A stretch of 64,000 bases of DNA, taken from contig QXEO01000382.1 of assembly GCA_007115705.1 (NCBI GenBank), positions 2,046,781-2,110,780 of the forward strand. Reading direction: 5' to 3'. The position numbers and the translations under genes are program-made. The notes under the pieces are model-generated. The model searched no databases, was not told where the DNA came from, and was given only the letters and a program-made list of their open reading frames with translations. Shown here one piece after another: positions 11,536-24,263 of this stretch; position 1 is the first letter of the stretch; each line of letters opens with the position of its first letter. The DNA is from Dactylis glomerata. Taxonomy: Eukaryota; Streptophyta; Magnoliopsida; Poales; Poaceae.

Positions 11536-13932
11536 ATACCCCAGTTAACTCAGGAAGAAAATAATATTTTAATTGCTGAGTTTTTGAAGAAGGAAGTTCT
11601 AGATGCTATTGAGCAAATGGAGAAGAATAAAGCCCCGGGTCCTGATGGAATCCCGGCGGAATTCTATCAAACCTTTTGGGGCCTTATAAAAGAGGATTTC
11701 ATGGGTATGGTGAAATGTTTTTACACTGGGGAGTTACCTCTGTTTTGGCTCAATTTTAGGACTATAATCCTCCTTCCAAAAAAAGAAAATGCGATTCAAA
11801 TTCAGCAATATAGACCTATCTGTTTGTTAAATGTAAGTTTCAATTTTTTTACAAAAGTGGCGACAAACAGAATCTCTATAATTGCCGACAAAGTGATTAG
11901 ACCAACGCAAACAGCGTTCATGCCAGGTAGACATATTCTTGAGGGAGTAGTGATCCTGCATAAAACCATTCATGAACTTCATAGGAAGAAATTGGATGGG
12001 GTTCTTTTGAAACTTGATTTTGAAAAGGCTTACGATAAAGTTAAATGGCCTTTTCTTCAACAAACTTTATGCATAAAAGGTTTCGACCCTAAATGGTGCG
12101 ATTGGATAAAGAATTTTGTGGAAAAGGGAAGCGTTGGTATTCGTGTGAATAATGACATAGGCCATTATTTCCAAACGAGGAAGGGTTTGAGACAGGGGGA
12201 TCCCTTGTCACCTATTTTGTTTAACATCATAGCGGATATGCTTGCGGTTCTAATCGCCAGAGCTAAGGAAGATGGTCAAGTAGATGGACTCATCCCTCAT
12301 TTAGTTGATGGGGGTGTTTCTATACTACAATACGCTGATGACACAATCATCTTTATGGAACACGATATTCAGAAGGCGCTTAATATGAAATTAATATTGT
12401 GCATTTTTGAACAATTGTCTGGGTTGAAAATTAATTTTCATAAGAGTGAACTTTTTTGTTTCAGCCGTGCCAAGGAGATGCAAGATGAATATAAGGTGTT
12501 GTTTGGATGTGAGATAGGTTCACTTCCTTTTCGATATCTTGGTATTCCAATACATTTTAGAAGACTTAAAAATGGGGAGTGGAAGTTGATTGAGGATCGC
12601 TTTGAGAAAAGATTGTGTAGTTGGATAGGCAAGTTGCTTTCGTATGGGGATAGACTTATTCTAATAAACTCGATTCTTACAAGTCTACCGATGTTTATGT
12701 TGTCGTTCTTTGAGATTCCAAAGGGGGTTAGGAAAAGACTAGACTTTTTCCGATCTCATTTTTTCTGGCAAAGTGATGGGCATAAGAAGAAGTATAGGCT
12801 CACAAAGTGGAACATGATTTGCCGCCCAAAGGACCAAGGGGGCCTGGGGGTTGAGGTGCTTGAGTTAAAAAACAAATGCTTGTTGAGCAAATGGCTTTTC
12901 AAGCTGCTAAATGAAGAGGATGTGTGGCAACAATTATTACATAACAAATACTTGCATTCCAAATCTTTGTCGCAAGTCAATGTGAGACCAGACGACTCTC
13001 CTTTCTGGAAGGGGCTAATGCGTGTAAAGGAGGAGTTCTTCAAAAGAGGTGCTTTTATCCTAGGGGACGGAGCTAATATCAGATTTTGGGAGGATAAATG
13101 GTTAGGGGATAGACCTTTGGCAACTCAATACCCCTCGTTATATAATATTGTGTGACATAAGAATCAAACAGTAGCGCATACCTTTGCTTCAACTCCCATT
13201 AACATTGAGTTCAGGCGGTTTTTGGTTGGTACACGTTGGGATAGGTGGCTACATCTGTTACAAAGGCTAATTGATGTACGACTGGAACCAAAGGAGGATG
13301 AGTTTCGATGGAATCTAACGCAGTCTAGAAAATTTACAGTTAAATCTATGTACTTAGATCTGCTGAATGACAACACTGTTTATCTTCATAAATATCTTTG
13401 GAAAATGAAGGTGCCTCTCAAAACCAAAATCTTTATGTGGTTTGTTCATCGAAAGGAAATTCTAACGAAGGACAATCCGTTAAAAAGAAATTGGCAAGGC
13501 TCCTCTAAATGTTGTTTTTGTGATCATGATGAGACAGTTCAACATCTCTTTGTTAAGTGCCCTTTTGCTAAAATTATCTGGCAGATTGTCTATATGGCTT
13601 TTAATATAACTCCCCCACTTGGCATTTCACACATGTTTGGCAATTGGCTCGATGGTGTGATTAAATCTGAAAAAATAAATATTAGAGTGGGAGTTTGCGC
13701 CATTATCAATGCAATATGGCATGTTCGGAATGAATTCATCTTTAACAAATCATGTTTCCCCACTTTCTTGCAGGTTATCCATTTAGCTATCCACTGGATC
13801 CATATGTGGTCCTATCTCCGGCCGGAGGAGCAATGCCGAGACATGGATATTGGGTGCAACCGTTTGGAGACGGTAGCACGGGATATCTACAGCCGATTCG
13901 GTTGGCGGTTTGATGGTCGCTTGACATGTTGA
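11536..13932 (+). pseudogene. LINE ORF2: reverse transcriptase plus zinc-finger-RVT domain, one in-frame stop
   Basis: The frame encodes reverse transcriptase motifs in the standard order: KAPGPDGIP, then the first catalytic Asp in KLDFEKAYDKV, GLRQGDPLSP, and the YADD box at 12331-12342. The C-terminal part, from about 13222, has the Cys/His pattern CCFCDHDETVQHLFVKC of the plant zf-RVT domain. A TGA at 13153-13155 interrupts the frame, and the same frame resumes and runs to the stop at 13932. The next codon context (TGA CAT AAG) suggests a former CGA arginine codon lost by cytosine decay. There are no frameshifts. The first ~19 codons of the open frame upstream of 11536 come from LTR sequence and are not part of the gene. 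Confidence 0.9.
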
Positions 13933-14100
13933 TGCTTATGGCTTTGCTGAAAAGTTGTATCTTTAGATGGTTGGTACATGTATCCACTTTGTGTGATCAG
14001 TGAGTTGTAATACTTGAATATGCTACTTTAATAATGTTTTAATAAAAAGCCGTATGCATCAATTGATGCAGAGGCTGGGTTTTCCCCTTTTCGAAAAAAA
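11536..14100 (+). mobile_element. LINE (L1-type non-LTR retrotransposon), 5'-truncated
   Basis: LINE sequence begins abruptly after the LTR end at 11535, inside the second open reading frame, so the endonuclease and ORF1 are missing. Truncation at the 5' end is normal for LINE insertion. It ends with a 3' tail ...CTTTTCGAAAAAAA at 14100. No clear target duplication is visible: the sequence after the tail (CGTATTGCCACTATAAG) does not match the sequence before 11536. It cannot move on its own. Confidence 0.9.
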
Positions 14101-15302
14101 CGTATTGCCACTATAAGACACAAACATGCGTGTCAAGCAAACTTGCACAAAGAATTCCATGAGAAGTAAAATTACAATTTCATCCTTGGAGAATCTTGTG
14201 CCTCGCCGAAATATCGTCCGCCATAGTCCTCCGCCGCCACCATGGCAGCGCTAGAAAAAGAGACGAACAACCACCATATCGAGATCTAGGAGAGCACTAT
14301 TGCATACAAGAATGCTTTAGAGCCGATGAACTGGGTCATCGCACGCGATGAGACCGAGACTTTATGACACGTCGGCCGGGGATCTTCCCCGTGGTCACCA
14401 GATCCCAGTACCGCCAACTTCATCTGATGCAGTCGAAGAAGAGGAACATCATCACCTGCCATTATCCACGTGCCCAATGGAAAGACAGCAAACACAACAA
14501 CGGCTGCCGACACGACCGTCGCCCTCGAGAACGCCGACCTTTGACCACCATACATGAATCTCGCTGGATCCGGAGATTGGCGAGATAACTAGGTCACTTG
14601 CGCCCCAAGATGGAGGAAGAGCAGAGGCAAATTATTCTGACACGACGATGTCTTATCCATAAAAGCAACGCCCCAACAAAATACTAGGACAACCCTAACT
14701 ACAGACCGATACCAAAAAACCGAAGTCCCACCCGTCGGCCAGGACCAGCGATTTGGCCAGAGTAGTTGGGGGCACATAAGTCGGCTTCAAGGCAGTCGGC
14801 GATGGAAGTTCACCATTGGTGGAGAGATAGAGGAGAAGATTGCATTTTCTCTTGTATTATTGAGGTCCTTCATGCAAAAGTTTAGACCATAGTTTTATAT
14901 TCATGTTCCCTAGGTCCTAACTACAAAATGTACCCACCGCTCTTAATATAAGATGCAACTTCAAGATAAAAAAAGACTTCCACTGTTCTCGTCTTAAATT
15001 CATGCCTTGCCCTTGGGACGTTAGACTCCTCCATGTTAAGTCTGCAAATGATAAGGACAAATCAGACACATTATGATTCAGTTTGGAATGCTACGAAGAA
15101 ATTTATAGGGGAAATTTTGTTTGGACTTGTAGTAGCTCAGTGCAAGGAAACAAGTAATCACTATGAACTGCCAATTTTCTGACACCACAAACATTTCTAT
15201 GCCAATTCCATCTAAGAAAAGTAAAATCACAAGAAGCAATCAATCTCTTATCCCATCACCTATAGCACTATGATTTATGAAGCATAGACAAAGCAAAATT
15301 GT
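14101..15302. other. Intergenic; retroposon-like remnants, no gene seen
   Basis: This 1.2 kb has no convincing frame. The stretch at about 14200-14790, read on the minus strand, has the base composition and TG-rich text of LINE 3' untranslated regions (for example around 14680-14790), but no poly(A) or target duplication defines it. The rest is ordinary mixed sequence. Confidence 0.4.
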
Positions 15303-15900
15303 TGTTTTTTTTAACACAAATACAGTGGGGAAGACCCCCACTGTGTCATTTTTCATTTATATTAAAAACATATGTAAAATTCGGCGCCAAAGTCCAAAGT
15401 TCATAATTTACAAAGTATCAAGCCACTCTTGCATGCCTTCTTTGAGACTAAACTGAACTGAAAGTTTGTTCTAACATCTAAACGATTCTTGAAAGTTAGC
15501 AATGTTCGAGATATAGAAAAATATCTCAAATGATGATTATACATATACACAAATGCAGGGTTGGGAAAGTGGGATTTCTGTCCTTTTGAAGCTGACTTCT
15601 AATGGTCATGAAACATTGATTATCGAGGGTGCTAAGATCCCAATCTTTCCGGTGGGGCTCGGGGGAAGCAGTCGGCAACACCTGTGCTAGGCCAGTTGCT
15701 TCGGTTATGCCTTTGCAGGGAGAAGCCGACCAGCTCCTCGTCGGGCATTGGTCACCATCGAGCACATTTGCGGGCGATGCGAAACCTCCTCGATTTGACC
15801 TATCAAAAAGCACCTCACTCGGTATTGAGAGCTCCTATTTCCCGACTTTGTGGGATGGTATTGGTCCCTCCTATTGAATTTCCTTGATGGCTGCCGCCAA
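15303..15900 (-). mobile_element. Probable LINE 3' fragment, minus strand
   Basis: A T-run at 15303-15312 followed by AACACAAATACAGTGGGG and its partner CCCCCACTGTG makes, on the minus strand, a small 3'-terminal hairpin followed by a poly(A)-like end. This is a common ending of grass LINE or retroposon copies. The body to about 15900 has short frames but no reverse transcriptase motif. The 5' limit is uncertain. Confidence 0.4.
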
Positions 15901-15929
15901 TGCGGACCAAATAAACAAATAGTGTTTTT

Positions 15930-17240
15930 TATTTCGAAAATAGTCATATATCAAAAATTATTTAAATTTGAAAATTATTCCCATAGGATAAATGTTTAGA
16001 GTTCGAAAATTTCAACTTTTAAAAGGGGAAAGTTCATATTTCAAAACCTTCAAATTTTGAAAATGTTCATACTTGCAACTTTTGAAAAAATCAAATTTGG
16101 AAATCTTAAATTGAGAAACGAAAAATTCGAAAATGTAAAGGTTTGAAACTCGTTGAGATTTGAAAGCTATTCATATATTGATAATGATCATGTTTTTATT
16201 TTGTTTTGATTTGAAAAATGTCAAATTTAAGAATTCAAATTAAAATTGTTTAGATTTTAGAAGAAAGAAACAAAAAAGAAATCTACTCCCTTCGACCCAT
16301 ATTACTCTTCGCTAATACAGATGTATTTCTAGATATATCTGTATTAGCGAAGAGTAATATGGGTCAGTGGGAGTATAAAGAAAACTGTAAAGAAAAGGGA
16401 GGAAAACAGAAAAGATAACGTTATGGCTCAGTGTGTGCAACACTTCGGTTGAGCGGAATCCCTCCCGCGGGATGATTCCTATTTGACGTCTTTAGCATTA
16501 GAAATTGACCCACATGTACCACCTCTTTTCGGTTATCCTCCAAAGCAGTCCGACCCAATAAGTGTTTGGTTTATATTCTTCTGTATGGTTTTTCTGGATT
16601 TTTTGTTACTACGGGTGGGTTTCCTGGTTTCGTGTTTCTATTGGTACGGTTTTCACTCTTGTTTTTCAGCCTTTGAAAATTCAAAACTTCTCAAATCTAA
16701 ACATTTTAGTTTGATCAAATTTTAAGTTTCAACAAATTCAAATATGAACAGTTTTTAATTGAACATATTTTTAATTTGAATAGACTTCCAATTTGAATAG
16801 ATTTCAAATTTGAATCGATTTTGTATTTGAACATATTTCGAATTTGAATAAAATTTGAATTTGAAAAAAATTAAATTCAAAATAATTTCAAATGTGAACA
16901 GTTTTTCAAATATGAGCATTTTTTAAAAAAAATCTGAATTTTTAAAGTTCGAACATGTTTCAAATATGAGCATTTTTAAAAAATCCAAAACTTCTTTTCA
17001 AATCTAAAAAATATATATATATATTAACCAATATAGGAGCGATTGGTTTTAATCGTGGTGAATCCTGTTTGACGCTTTAACATATTTTTGAATTTGAACA
17101 GATTTCGAATCTTGGATGGTTTACATATTTGAACAGATTTTTGAATTTGAATCGATTTTGAATTTCAACAGTTTTCGAATTTGAATAGATTTTCAGAGTT
17201 GAATAGACTTTCGGATTTGAATGGATTTTGAATTTACAGA
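15930..17240. repeat. AT-rich degenerate repeat built on 'GAATTTGAACAGATTTT' text
   Basis: Two stretches, about 15930-16270 and 16660-17240, consist of degenerate copies of short words such as TTTGAATTTGAA, ACATATTTTTGAATTTGAA and AAATTTGAATAGATTT. Between them lie a MITE (16286-16373) and a unique part at about 16380-16660. No gene is seen. The 17241-17554 segment that follows is mixed sequence without a gene. Confidence 0.6.
16286..16373. mobile_element. Stowaway-type MITE, 88 bp near-perfect palindrome
   Basis: The arms start CTCCCTTCGACCCATATTAC and, from the other end, CTCCCACTGACCCATATTAC. They continue complementary to the centre at about 16330. TA lies on both sides (16284-16285 and 16374-16375), as expected for the Tc1/mariner target site. 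It has no coding capacity. Confidence 0.9.
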
Positions 17241-17554
17241 AAAAAAAGAAGAAGAAAAATACCCGGCCGAACTGCGCCGGCCCAGTCTAGAACGCCTCCA
17301 GCCGTCAGCGCGTAAAACGGCGAAATAGGAGTCCCCCTGCGGCACAGAGCGGGAGATTAGGATTTTCCGTATTGCTTCCTCTCACATTCGCTCTTGTGGG
17401 CTGGTCTGTCATTGCCGCCTGTAGCTATATGGGCCGAGGTCCATCAACCATCCGATCTCGACGGTTTTATCAGCGAACCAAAACAAGTCGAAAACGTCCC
17501 GCGACAATGCGACATCGTACTCCATTCATAGCCTCTGCAATTCTGCATCCAATC

Positions 17555-17731
17555 TGTTGTAGTATGAAGTAAAGAGACAAAGGAAGAGACACAAATGAGA
17601 CTCTTATATTATTGCATTGTGGGAGACCCACTTATATACAGGGGTGTGTTGGGGAGACACCTTTTCCCCAACAGACACCTCCTGGGAGGCATCCCTCCCA
17701 TACAATTGATCACATGTTTTATTTCTCAACA
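17555..17731 (-). repeat. 3' LTR of the Copia-type element (177 bp)
   Basis: It begins TGTTGTAGTATG and ends CTCAACA, and reads identically to 24082-24258. It follows the target site CAATC, and the polypurine tract adjoins it at 17732-17742 (minus-strand sense). Confidence 0.9.
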
Positions 17732-18454
17732 CTCCCCCTTGATCAATTCGTCATCTGTATATTGCAATCCAAAAACTCCTCCTAAAAACCCTGTGGGAAA
17801 AATTAAGGAGAAATATTATAACAATATGCCATCGAAAACTCCTTCAAAAACCCAGTGGGAAAAATATAAGGAGAAACCATATGACATATGTCTGCACTTG
17901 TATTTGTATTGTCTCATTAAAAACCTTATATGAGAAACCTTAGGGAAAACTCATAAAGGGAAAAAGAGTACAATATCAGTGATCGGGAGATCATCAACGA
18001 GTTATAACTTGGGATTTTACTCCCCCTGAACATTGCAAACCTCAATGTTATCCCATACCAATTCCACGAATCTAATTCTGGAATATAAACGTTGGTAGAG
18101 ATATTGTGAATGCCACAATAGGTTGTTTGCAAATTATCCTCTTACATTTCTGTAATTCATGAGGATGAATACAACTCGTAAGCAATACAAGTGACATTAT
18201 CTCGGTAGACAATGATAACCTCCACATGATTTCACATGTGACCAATCATTCTGCAAAGCCATGCACATCTTGTGATGCTTTAAATAAATACCGCAGAGTG
18301 ATCATTGGAAGGACTCATTTAGAGTCTATTCAAAAGAATTTCTTCCGAATACTCTTCCAGTAAATCCAGTCTTTGATATGGCAGCGTTGGGATCACATAA
18401 TTAGCCACTATCGTATATCACACCATGGTCCAATCTTGATTTTTCATGATAGAA

Positions 18455-18637
18455 TTAATCAAGACATTTTGTGCCTTGGACATATCTGAGAATATTCCAT
18501 GCACAAATCTTATACCCTTTGGGGAATTGCACTCTCAATAACTTGCCAACAACTATAATGTCAGGCCTGACGTATTCTGCAAGATAATTGAGTGCTCCGA
18601 TGGTGTTTAGATATGGAACTTCATGTCCAGCTATCAT
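18455..18637 (-). pseudogene. Copia polymerase remnant (RNase H region)
   Basis: A 60-codon minus-strand frame reads ...VPYLNTIGALNYLAEYVRPDI... and ends ...NILRYVQGTKCLD. This matches the well-known Copia text P-YL-IGAL-YLA--TRPDI and -IL-RY--GT at the end of reverse transcriptase and start of RNase H. The catalytic part of the enzyme is not recoverable in neighbouring frames. It confirms both the superfamily and the minus orientation. Confidence 0.7.
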
Positions 18638-21600
18638 GCCACCATTTCCCCTACCTATAAAAGGATTTGTATCCCAATATTAGGTATAATACGACCTTAT
18701 GTGTCACTGATGTCATATATCCATATTGGACATCTCTAATATTTCTAGATATATGAAGACTGATAGACATCTATTCCTGGGGGAATATGCTTCAAGTTAC
18801 AAACTTAAGCAAAATTTGGTTTGACCCAAATCTCCGTCTTAAAGTGATTGTATGTATTCATATGTCGTTTAGACATCGATGATAAGATCATCAACACCAC
18901 ACATGTGATGTAGAATCCAATTAAGGATTTCTTCGTGAATACACATCAACAATCATCAATATTAGAGTTATCCTTATCAAGGAAGAACTCACTTAGTCGG
19001 TCGTACCACACAATTATCCGACTACTTTATGTCATAAAATGACTTCAGAAGTTCCACACATTCATGTTGCAATTTTGTCTGAATTCAGAATATTGAGTCC
19101 TTCAGCGACTCCAATATGCATATTCGAACTTACTGTCTCATGTGAGTATGTAGCTACTACACACATCAACCACATGGATCTGTACTGCCAATAACATTCT
19201 TTTATCGAAACATAATTCCACTCATACCTTAGAAAGTATGCAACATCGTAATCGATGCCAGGTCTCTGCGGAAACCCTTATGCTACAAGTCTCGCTTTTC
19301 TCACCACCTCATTTATTTTCGTTTCCAAACGAAAAATCAATTCTCTTCCCTACGGAAGATACTTATGAGGAGAAGGTTTTACAATTGTAAACACCTCTCT
19401 TTTTATTAGCGAGCTCTACTCTTCTTCAATTGCTTCCTTTCATTTGAACCAATATAAGTGCAACAACACTTTCCATGGATTTTGGTTCAGGGCCCAAAAG
19501 GATTTTAGCAATTCTTCAAGAAGAAATATATGTCGACATATGTAGACTTTATCATATACGATTCTCATGAATCAATATCCTTTGTGGAATTCTATAACCT
19601 CTTAACTCCTTGTGATTTCCCACAACAACAGAGTAAGGTGTTCCGATCTCCCAACACTTAAACTTTTGTGCACATTTGTGTTGGGCTATGGATGATACAC
19701 ATCCATCTTTTGTCACTCAACTCGAAGTTGACTCAAATTTACTGACTAAGGAGACCATCTGCTTTGTTTCAACAGAAACAAATGAGAACTTAGTCTCAAG
19801 TGACCAGAATTCTCCCCCTCTTGCTCTCATTTGGGGGATGAGTGGTTTATTAGGTACCTCCACTCATTCTAGTACTTGACCAAGGTTACACATTTGTCAT
19901 CAGTAAATAATTTGACAGATTATTTGCAATATTCTACAAATTTCTTATAACCTGAACCTCTAGTTCAGATTCTTAAGTACGTGGACAAAATGTCTATGAC
20001 ATTTCTTATCCATTCAATGGCATTCTTTGTGGTACTCATCTCCCCCTAATGCCAGAGAATGTCCTTATTGCAAATAGCAATCAGCATACGGGCTATAATA
20101 ACTCCCTTGTTCGGGTTAAGGTATTTGACGGATTAACAATTATACCACAGTTATTCCTCACATAGATCCCAAATATATGTGAAGCCCCATAATGTACGCT
20201 GGGGTGGTGATATCGGTATGCAACCGAATTACCGCAGATGGGAAATACTTCACTGATTTCCACGTACAAACTGCAAGGGGATGCAGTATTATATGCATTT
20301 GATCTCAATTAGACCAAATATGCGGCGTGTGAAACCGCATATTACCACCAACAAAATGTTGGCAAATCACAATTTTGCAACATTGGCCATGCAATTTTAA
20401 CCCTCTTTCATAAGAGATCTAGCCAGACAATTTTGGGTATGTACACATACTGAATTTAACCATTGAATGGTTGTGAATAAAATTCAGCAACAGTTCCATC
20501 CCATGGTATTATCCCATGTTAGGATACTTTGCTCTAAATTCGTCAATTTGAGCACTCTATTCAGTAAACACATGATTTTGTGTGAATGATACACACCTAA
20601 GACCATCTTATAGATGTGTCTAGTAAAACCATGAAGTACCAACATAACCCATACATGGCTGAGTAATCCACATATATTCTTGAAAGCTTTCAAGAATAAT
20701 ACCTGGCTCATTCCAAATTTTAAGGTGAGAGTGCCTTAAAATTAATTCCCCTATGGCACATGCAGTGCTCATAAATCTCATGATCAATGGGAATATTGCA
20801 ACTTTTAAGTTGTGGCCAATGGAATTGTCAATAATTTTCATGTGTCATGATGACAAAGGATGGCAAATTATTGTGTACGCAACAAGATTGAGTATGAACT
20901 GATTCATACACTCAATTTTCTCAACGATCATGTCTGAGGGACAAGATGTTGCAAATTATACTACATGTAGTAGTACAATTATAGGCTCATGATATTATGG
21001 GATAACCAGGAGACTACAAGAGTCCTCCAACATATCTTGGGAATAACCATCCACAAGCATATCATCAATGTAGAGGATTCATTTTCCATCTACATACCAA
21101 AATAATTTCTAGTTGTTTCTTTTGAAGTTGAACTTCAAAACTTTCCCATTTAAATCATCTGCCTTGCCAATGACTCGGTGGTATGATTCAACCCAATACA
21201 TGACAGATTGGTAATCATTGGTACAATACTTTGTACAACCACCCCTTTGTCATTGCGATCATTTTTATCTAAATGATCCCTTCCCTTTTGAGATACATAC
21301 GCCATGGTATATTTGCCATTTTATTTTCTCTTTATGTTTAACTCCTCGTGGTTCTCTAACCACTCAATCGCTTAGTACTAAAAGCACCAGCATGAATTTT
21401 AGGCAATGATGTCACACCCACTGGGCGAAACTGATGAATCTTCATAAGAAGTTCATCATATTTTTAGCCTAAAATAAAGATGGTATTTCTATTTACCATC
21501 ATAGGAGAACATAAAGTTCAATAAGGATTTACAATCAGATTTGCATCCGAAATTACCTTATCAGGTAATCTAAACTTGGTGTTCATTTATAGGCAATAGA

Positions 21601-22084
21601 ATAACAAGCCTCAACAGACTTGAAGTCCAGACTACGAATGAATTGTCATTCGAGTTGCGCTTATAACAACATATCTCTCTGCAAGGGAGTCCCCCAAAGG
21701 GCATATGGATATTCATTATCCACTAAATACTCAATTTGATTGCGATGCTACATACATGCAAAAATGCATTTTCTTTTAGCTATATTAGAAATAGTCATGA
21801 CATTCTCTACAGGTGGAGTTTCTATGGCGACAAGGCCAAAAGTCAACATAATATGTCCACGAACCATGTTAAAAATTCTCCAACCTAATGTCATCGCATC
21901 GCATTCCCTTCCAAAGGAAGGTCGGCCATATGCTGCATGAAATGCTCATGTATTAATTTACTTTTAGCAAATTAAGTAGGATGAAAATGCTATGGCTAAA
22001 CATAATCATTGTCATGGTGATTTAGTGACCCATAGGGCAAACCTTCCATGAAAATATAATCACCACAGTCTGGTATATATCTTT

Positions 22085-22810
22085 AAATTAAAGGTAATCA
22101 CCTCAAAAGGGATAAACCTTAAATTTCCTTAAAACACATAGAGGCGTCAACAACCTAGTGGCCCCTCACACTTATGGATAGTTCTCATCGATCATAGCCC
22201 CCATAACCTTATGTTATTCATAACACATGAAGGTAATCACCCTGAAGTGGTGTAAACCTCTCAGTTATGCATGAAATTTAATTCATAGCTATGATGACGT
22301 CTCATAAGTTGTGTATGCATGGAAGGTAATCACCAAAATATGCAAGTATTTTGCATAATTCTCTTCATAGCATAACCTGCGATGTTGTCATCGCCAATTC
22401 CACGGATTCCACTCCTGATGGAATATGTGACACCAAAGTCATAACAAATGACAAATGCTATGAAGTTGTCATATATTTGAAAAACATCATGAAGGTAGTC
22501 ACCAACGATGTAGACATCAAAGGTGAGAACAAAAATTATTCCGTTGCTATGATACCATGCCATAACTATTGCGCCTTCATTTTGCTTTAAACACATGGAG
22601 GTAATCACTAGTAAGTAGTGTAGACCTCTCTCTTATGGAGCTTATCACAACCTTGTGTTAACTAAAACACATTGAAGGTAATCACCACATGGTGGTGTAG
22701 ACCTCGCAGTTGTGAACGAAATTCGTTGCCATAATCAAATCCATAAGTTGTGTGCAGAATTGAAGATAGTCATTGTGTCAGAATGACATGTAGACCTCAC
22801 GGTAATGGTG
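22085..22810. repeat. Degenerate tandem repeat in the Copia interior, roughly 80-140 bp units
   Basis: A core of 'GAAGGTAATCACC...GTGTAGACCTC' recurs at about 22090, 22230, 22321, 22491, 22596, 22674 and 22762. Several copies contain a small inverted repeat between the two halves, best at 22678-22698 (TCACCACATGGTGGTG). Units are diverged and spacing varies, with one gap about twice the usual. The role is unknown. Confidence 0.6.
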
Positions 22811-23239
22811 CATAATCTACAATTAAGTAGTAGATGCTATCTATCCATTACTTTGTGATTCGTCAATATAAATTTGACATAGTCAGGCAAGTGTCATACA
22901 CCTTGTTATCTTATGTTTTTCAAACTTGCAAGCAAATTCCATATTCTATACGACTGATGGATTCAACATATTGCTTTGCAATTGTATTACTCACGTAATA
23001 CATATGTTCATTTTACATTACGTAAAATAATGCATAATAAATTATTATGCAATTACCATATTTGCTCTGAAGCCTGGGGCATAGAATGCAAATAACAATA
23101 ACCATATGGTTAAAGTGCTAAAAACAACAAGCCCCGAAAGCTAAACTGCCAAGTCCAACAAGCCAAATGGCTCCATTATAATTTTCAGTAAGCCCAACGC
23201 TCAACTAAAAATTACATGAACTTATACAGGATTATTCCA

Positions 23240-23760
23240 GTGGCTGATTTGCAAAATCGTGCGGTTACCAATTCCCCATAGGAATAACCGCCGGTGACAG
23301 TCTGGAAATCGAGGCCGCGCTGGGCCGAATGGAACCGTTCGTCGACGCCCACTTCTACACCGGAGCGCACACGCCGCAAGCCGGTGCCGCGTGCTGGCCT
23401 CTGTTTTTCCCTGCACAGGGTGCCGCCCGCCGCGAAGAGCCGCAGTATCGGCCACCGCGCGAAGAGATGCCTCCGCGCCGGCAATAGCGATCTCTGACAA
23501 CCGAGCGTCGCCGTTGTCAGGCTCCATCGCTGGTCACGACTCGCCTCGAGCCCTGCTCTTGCCGCGCGGCGCCTGCGTCTCTGCTGATCCGAGGGCCGCG
23601 CATTGCTGAGGAAGCCGCCTCCGCTGCCGCGCTGCGGGAGGGTCGTGGCCGCGAGCGCAGGCACTGCCCGGTGTGGAGCGCGCGCGCGTGCCGCCGTCTG
23701 TTGGTCCGCCGTGACCTTGAACGCTGCGTCGCTGTTTCATCTTTTCGTGAAGTATGGCGA
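23240..23760. other. GC-rich island inside the AT-rich Copia interior
   Basis: About 520 bp of strongly GC-rich sequence sits 0.3-0.8 kb inside the right LTR, where the 5' leader or start of gag should be for a minus-strand element. Overlapping frames of 60-150 codons exist on both strands, as expected for GC-rich DNA, and none shows a gag motif. It could be the element's own leader or a captured host fragment. Confidence 0.4.
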
Positions 23761-24081
23761 CGTCCACATGCTAATTCATCTGTTCAATCGATGCGTGTAA
23801 AGTAACAACAGAATTGATTAGCATAGTTGTTTAATCAAAGTAAGAATGAACAAGCAATATCGTATATTGCTCCATTGATTTCTTATGAACGGATGCATAT
23901 CCATGGATGACTTGGTCTGCCGTGCACATCGAATCTTTGGCTAATCAATCCATGGAGATCCTTGTTCTGTGGCGTATCTGCTCATGTTCAGCGGAGTCGC
24001 CGTCCGTGGTGCCTCGTCGATCGGCAAGGCCTTAATTCGGAGTCGCCTATCTCTCTATCGGAGAGGCATGTGCTGATAACG

Positions 24082-24258
24082 TGTTGTAGTATGAAGTAAA
24101 GAGACAAAGGAAGAGACACAAATGAGACTCTTATATTATTGCATTGTGGGAGACCCACTTATATACAGGGGTGTGTTGGGGAGACACCTTTTCCCCAACA
24201 GACACCTCCTGGGAGGCATCCCTCCCATACAATTGATCACATGTTTTATTTCTCAACA
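24082..24258 (-). repeat. 5' LTR of the Copia-type element (177 bp)
   Basis: It is identical in sequence to 17555-17731. The primer binding text lies at about 24065-24081 (minus-strand sense), and the target duplication CAATC follows at 24259-24263. Confidence 0.9.
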
Positions 24259-24263
24259 CAATC

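Larger units (their letters stand above)
17555..24258 (-). mobile_element. Copia-type LTR retrotransposon, 6.7 kb, identical LTRs, defective interior
   Basis: Two 177-bp LTRs (17555-17731 and 24082-24258) begin TGTTGTAGTATG and end TTTCTCAACA. The 5-bp target duplication CAATC flanks them at 17550-17554 and 24259-24263. The orientation is minus. Next to the right LTR the minus strand reads CGTTATCAGCACATG, the primer binding text of Ale/Retrofit-like Copia elements, and next to the left LTR it has the polypurine tract TCAAGGGGGAG. The 6.35-kb interior is AT-rich with no long frame. One short piece still resembles the Copia RNase H region (18455-18637). No difference was found between the two LTRs by eye. 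Confidence 0.9.

Noticed and set aside
23212..23664. A 150-codon Arg/Ala-rich minus frame in the Copia interior
   Set aside because: GC-rich sequence gives frames on both strands here and no gag motif is present.
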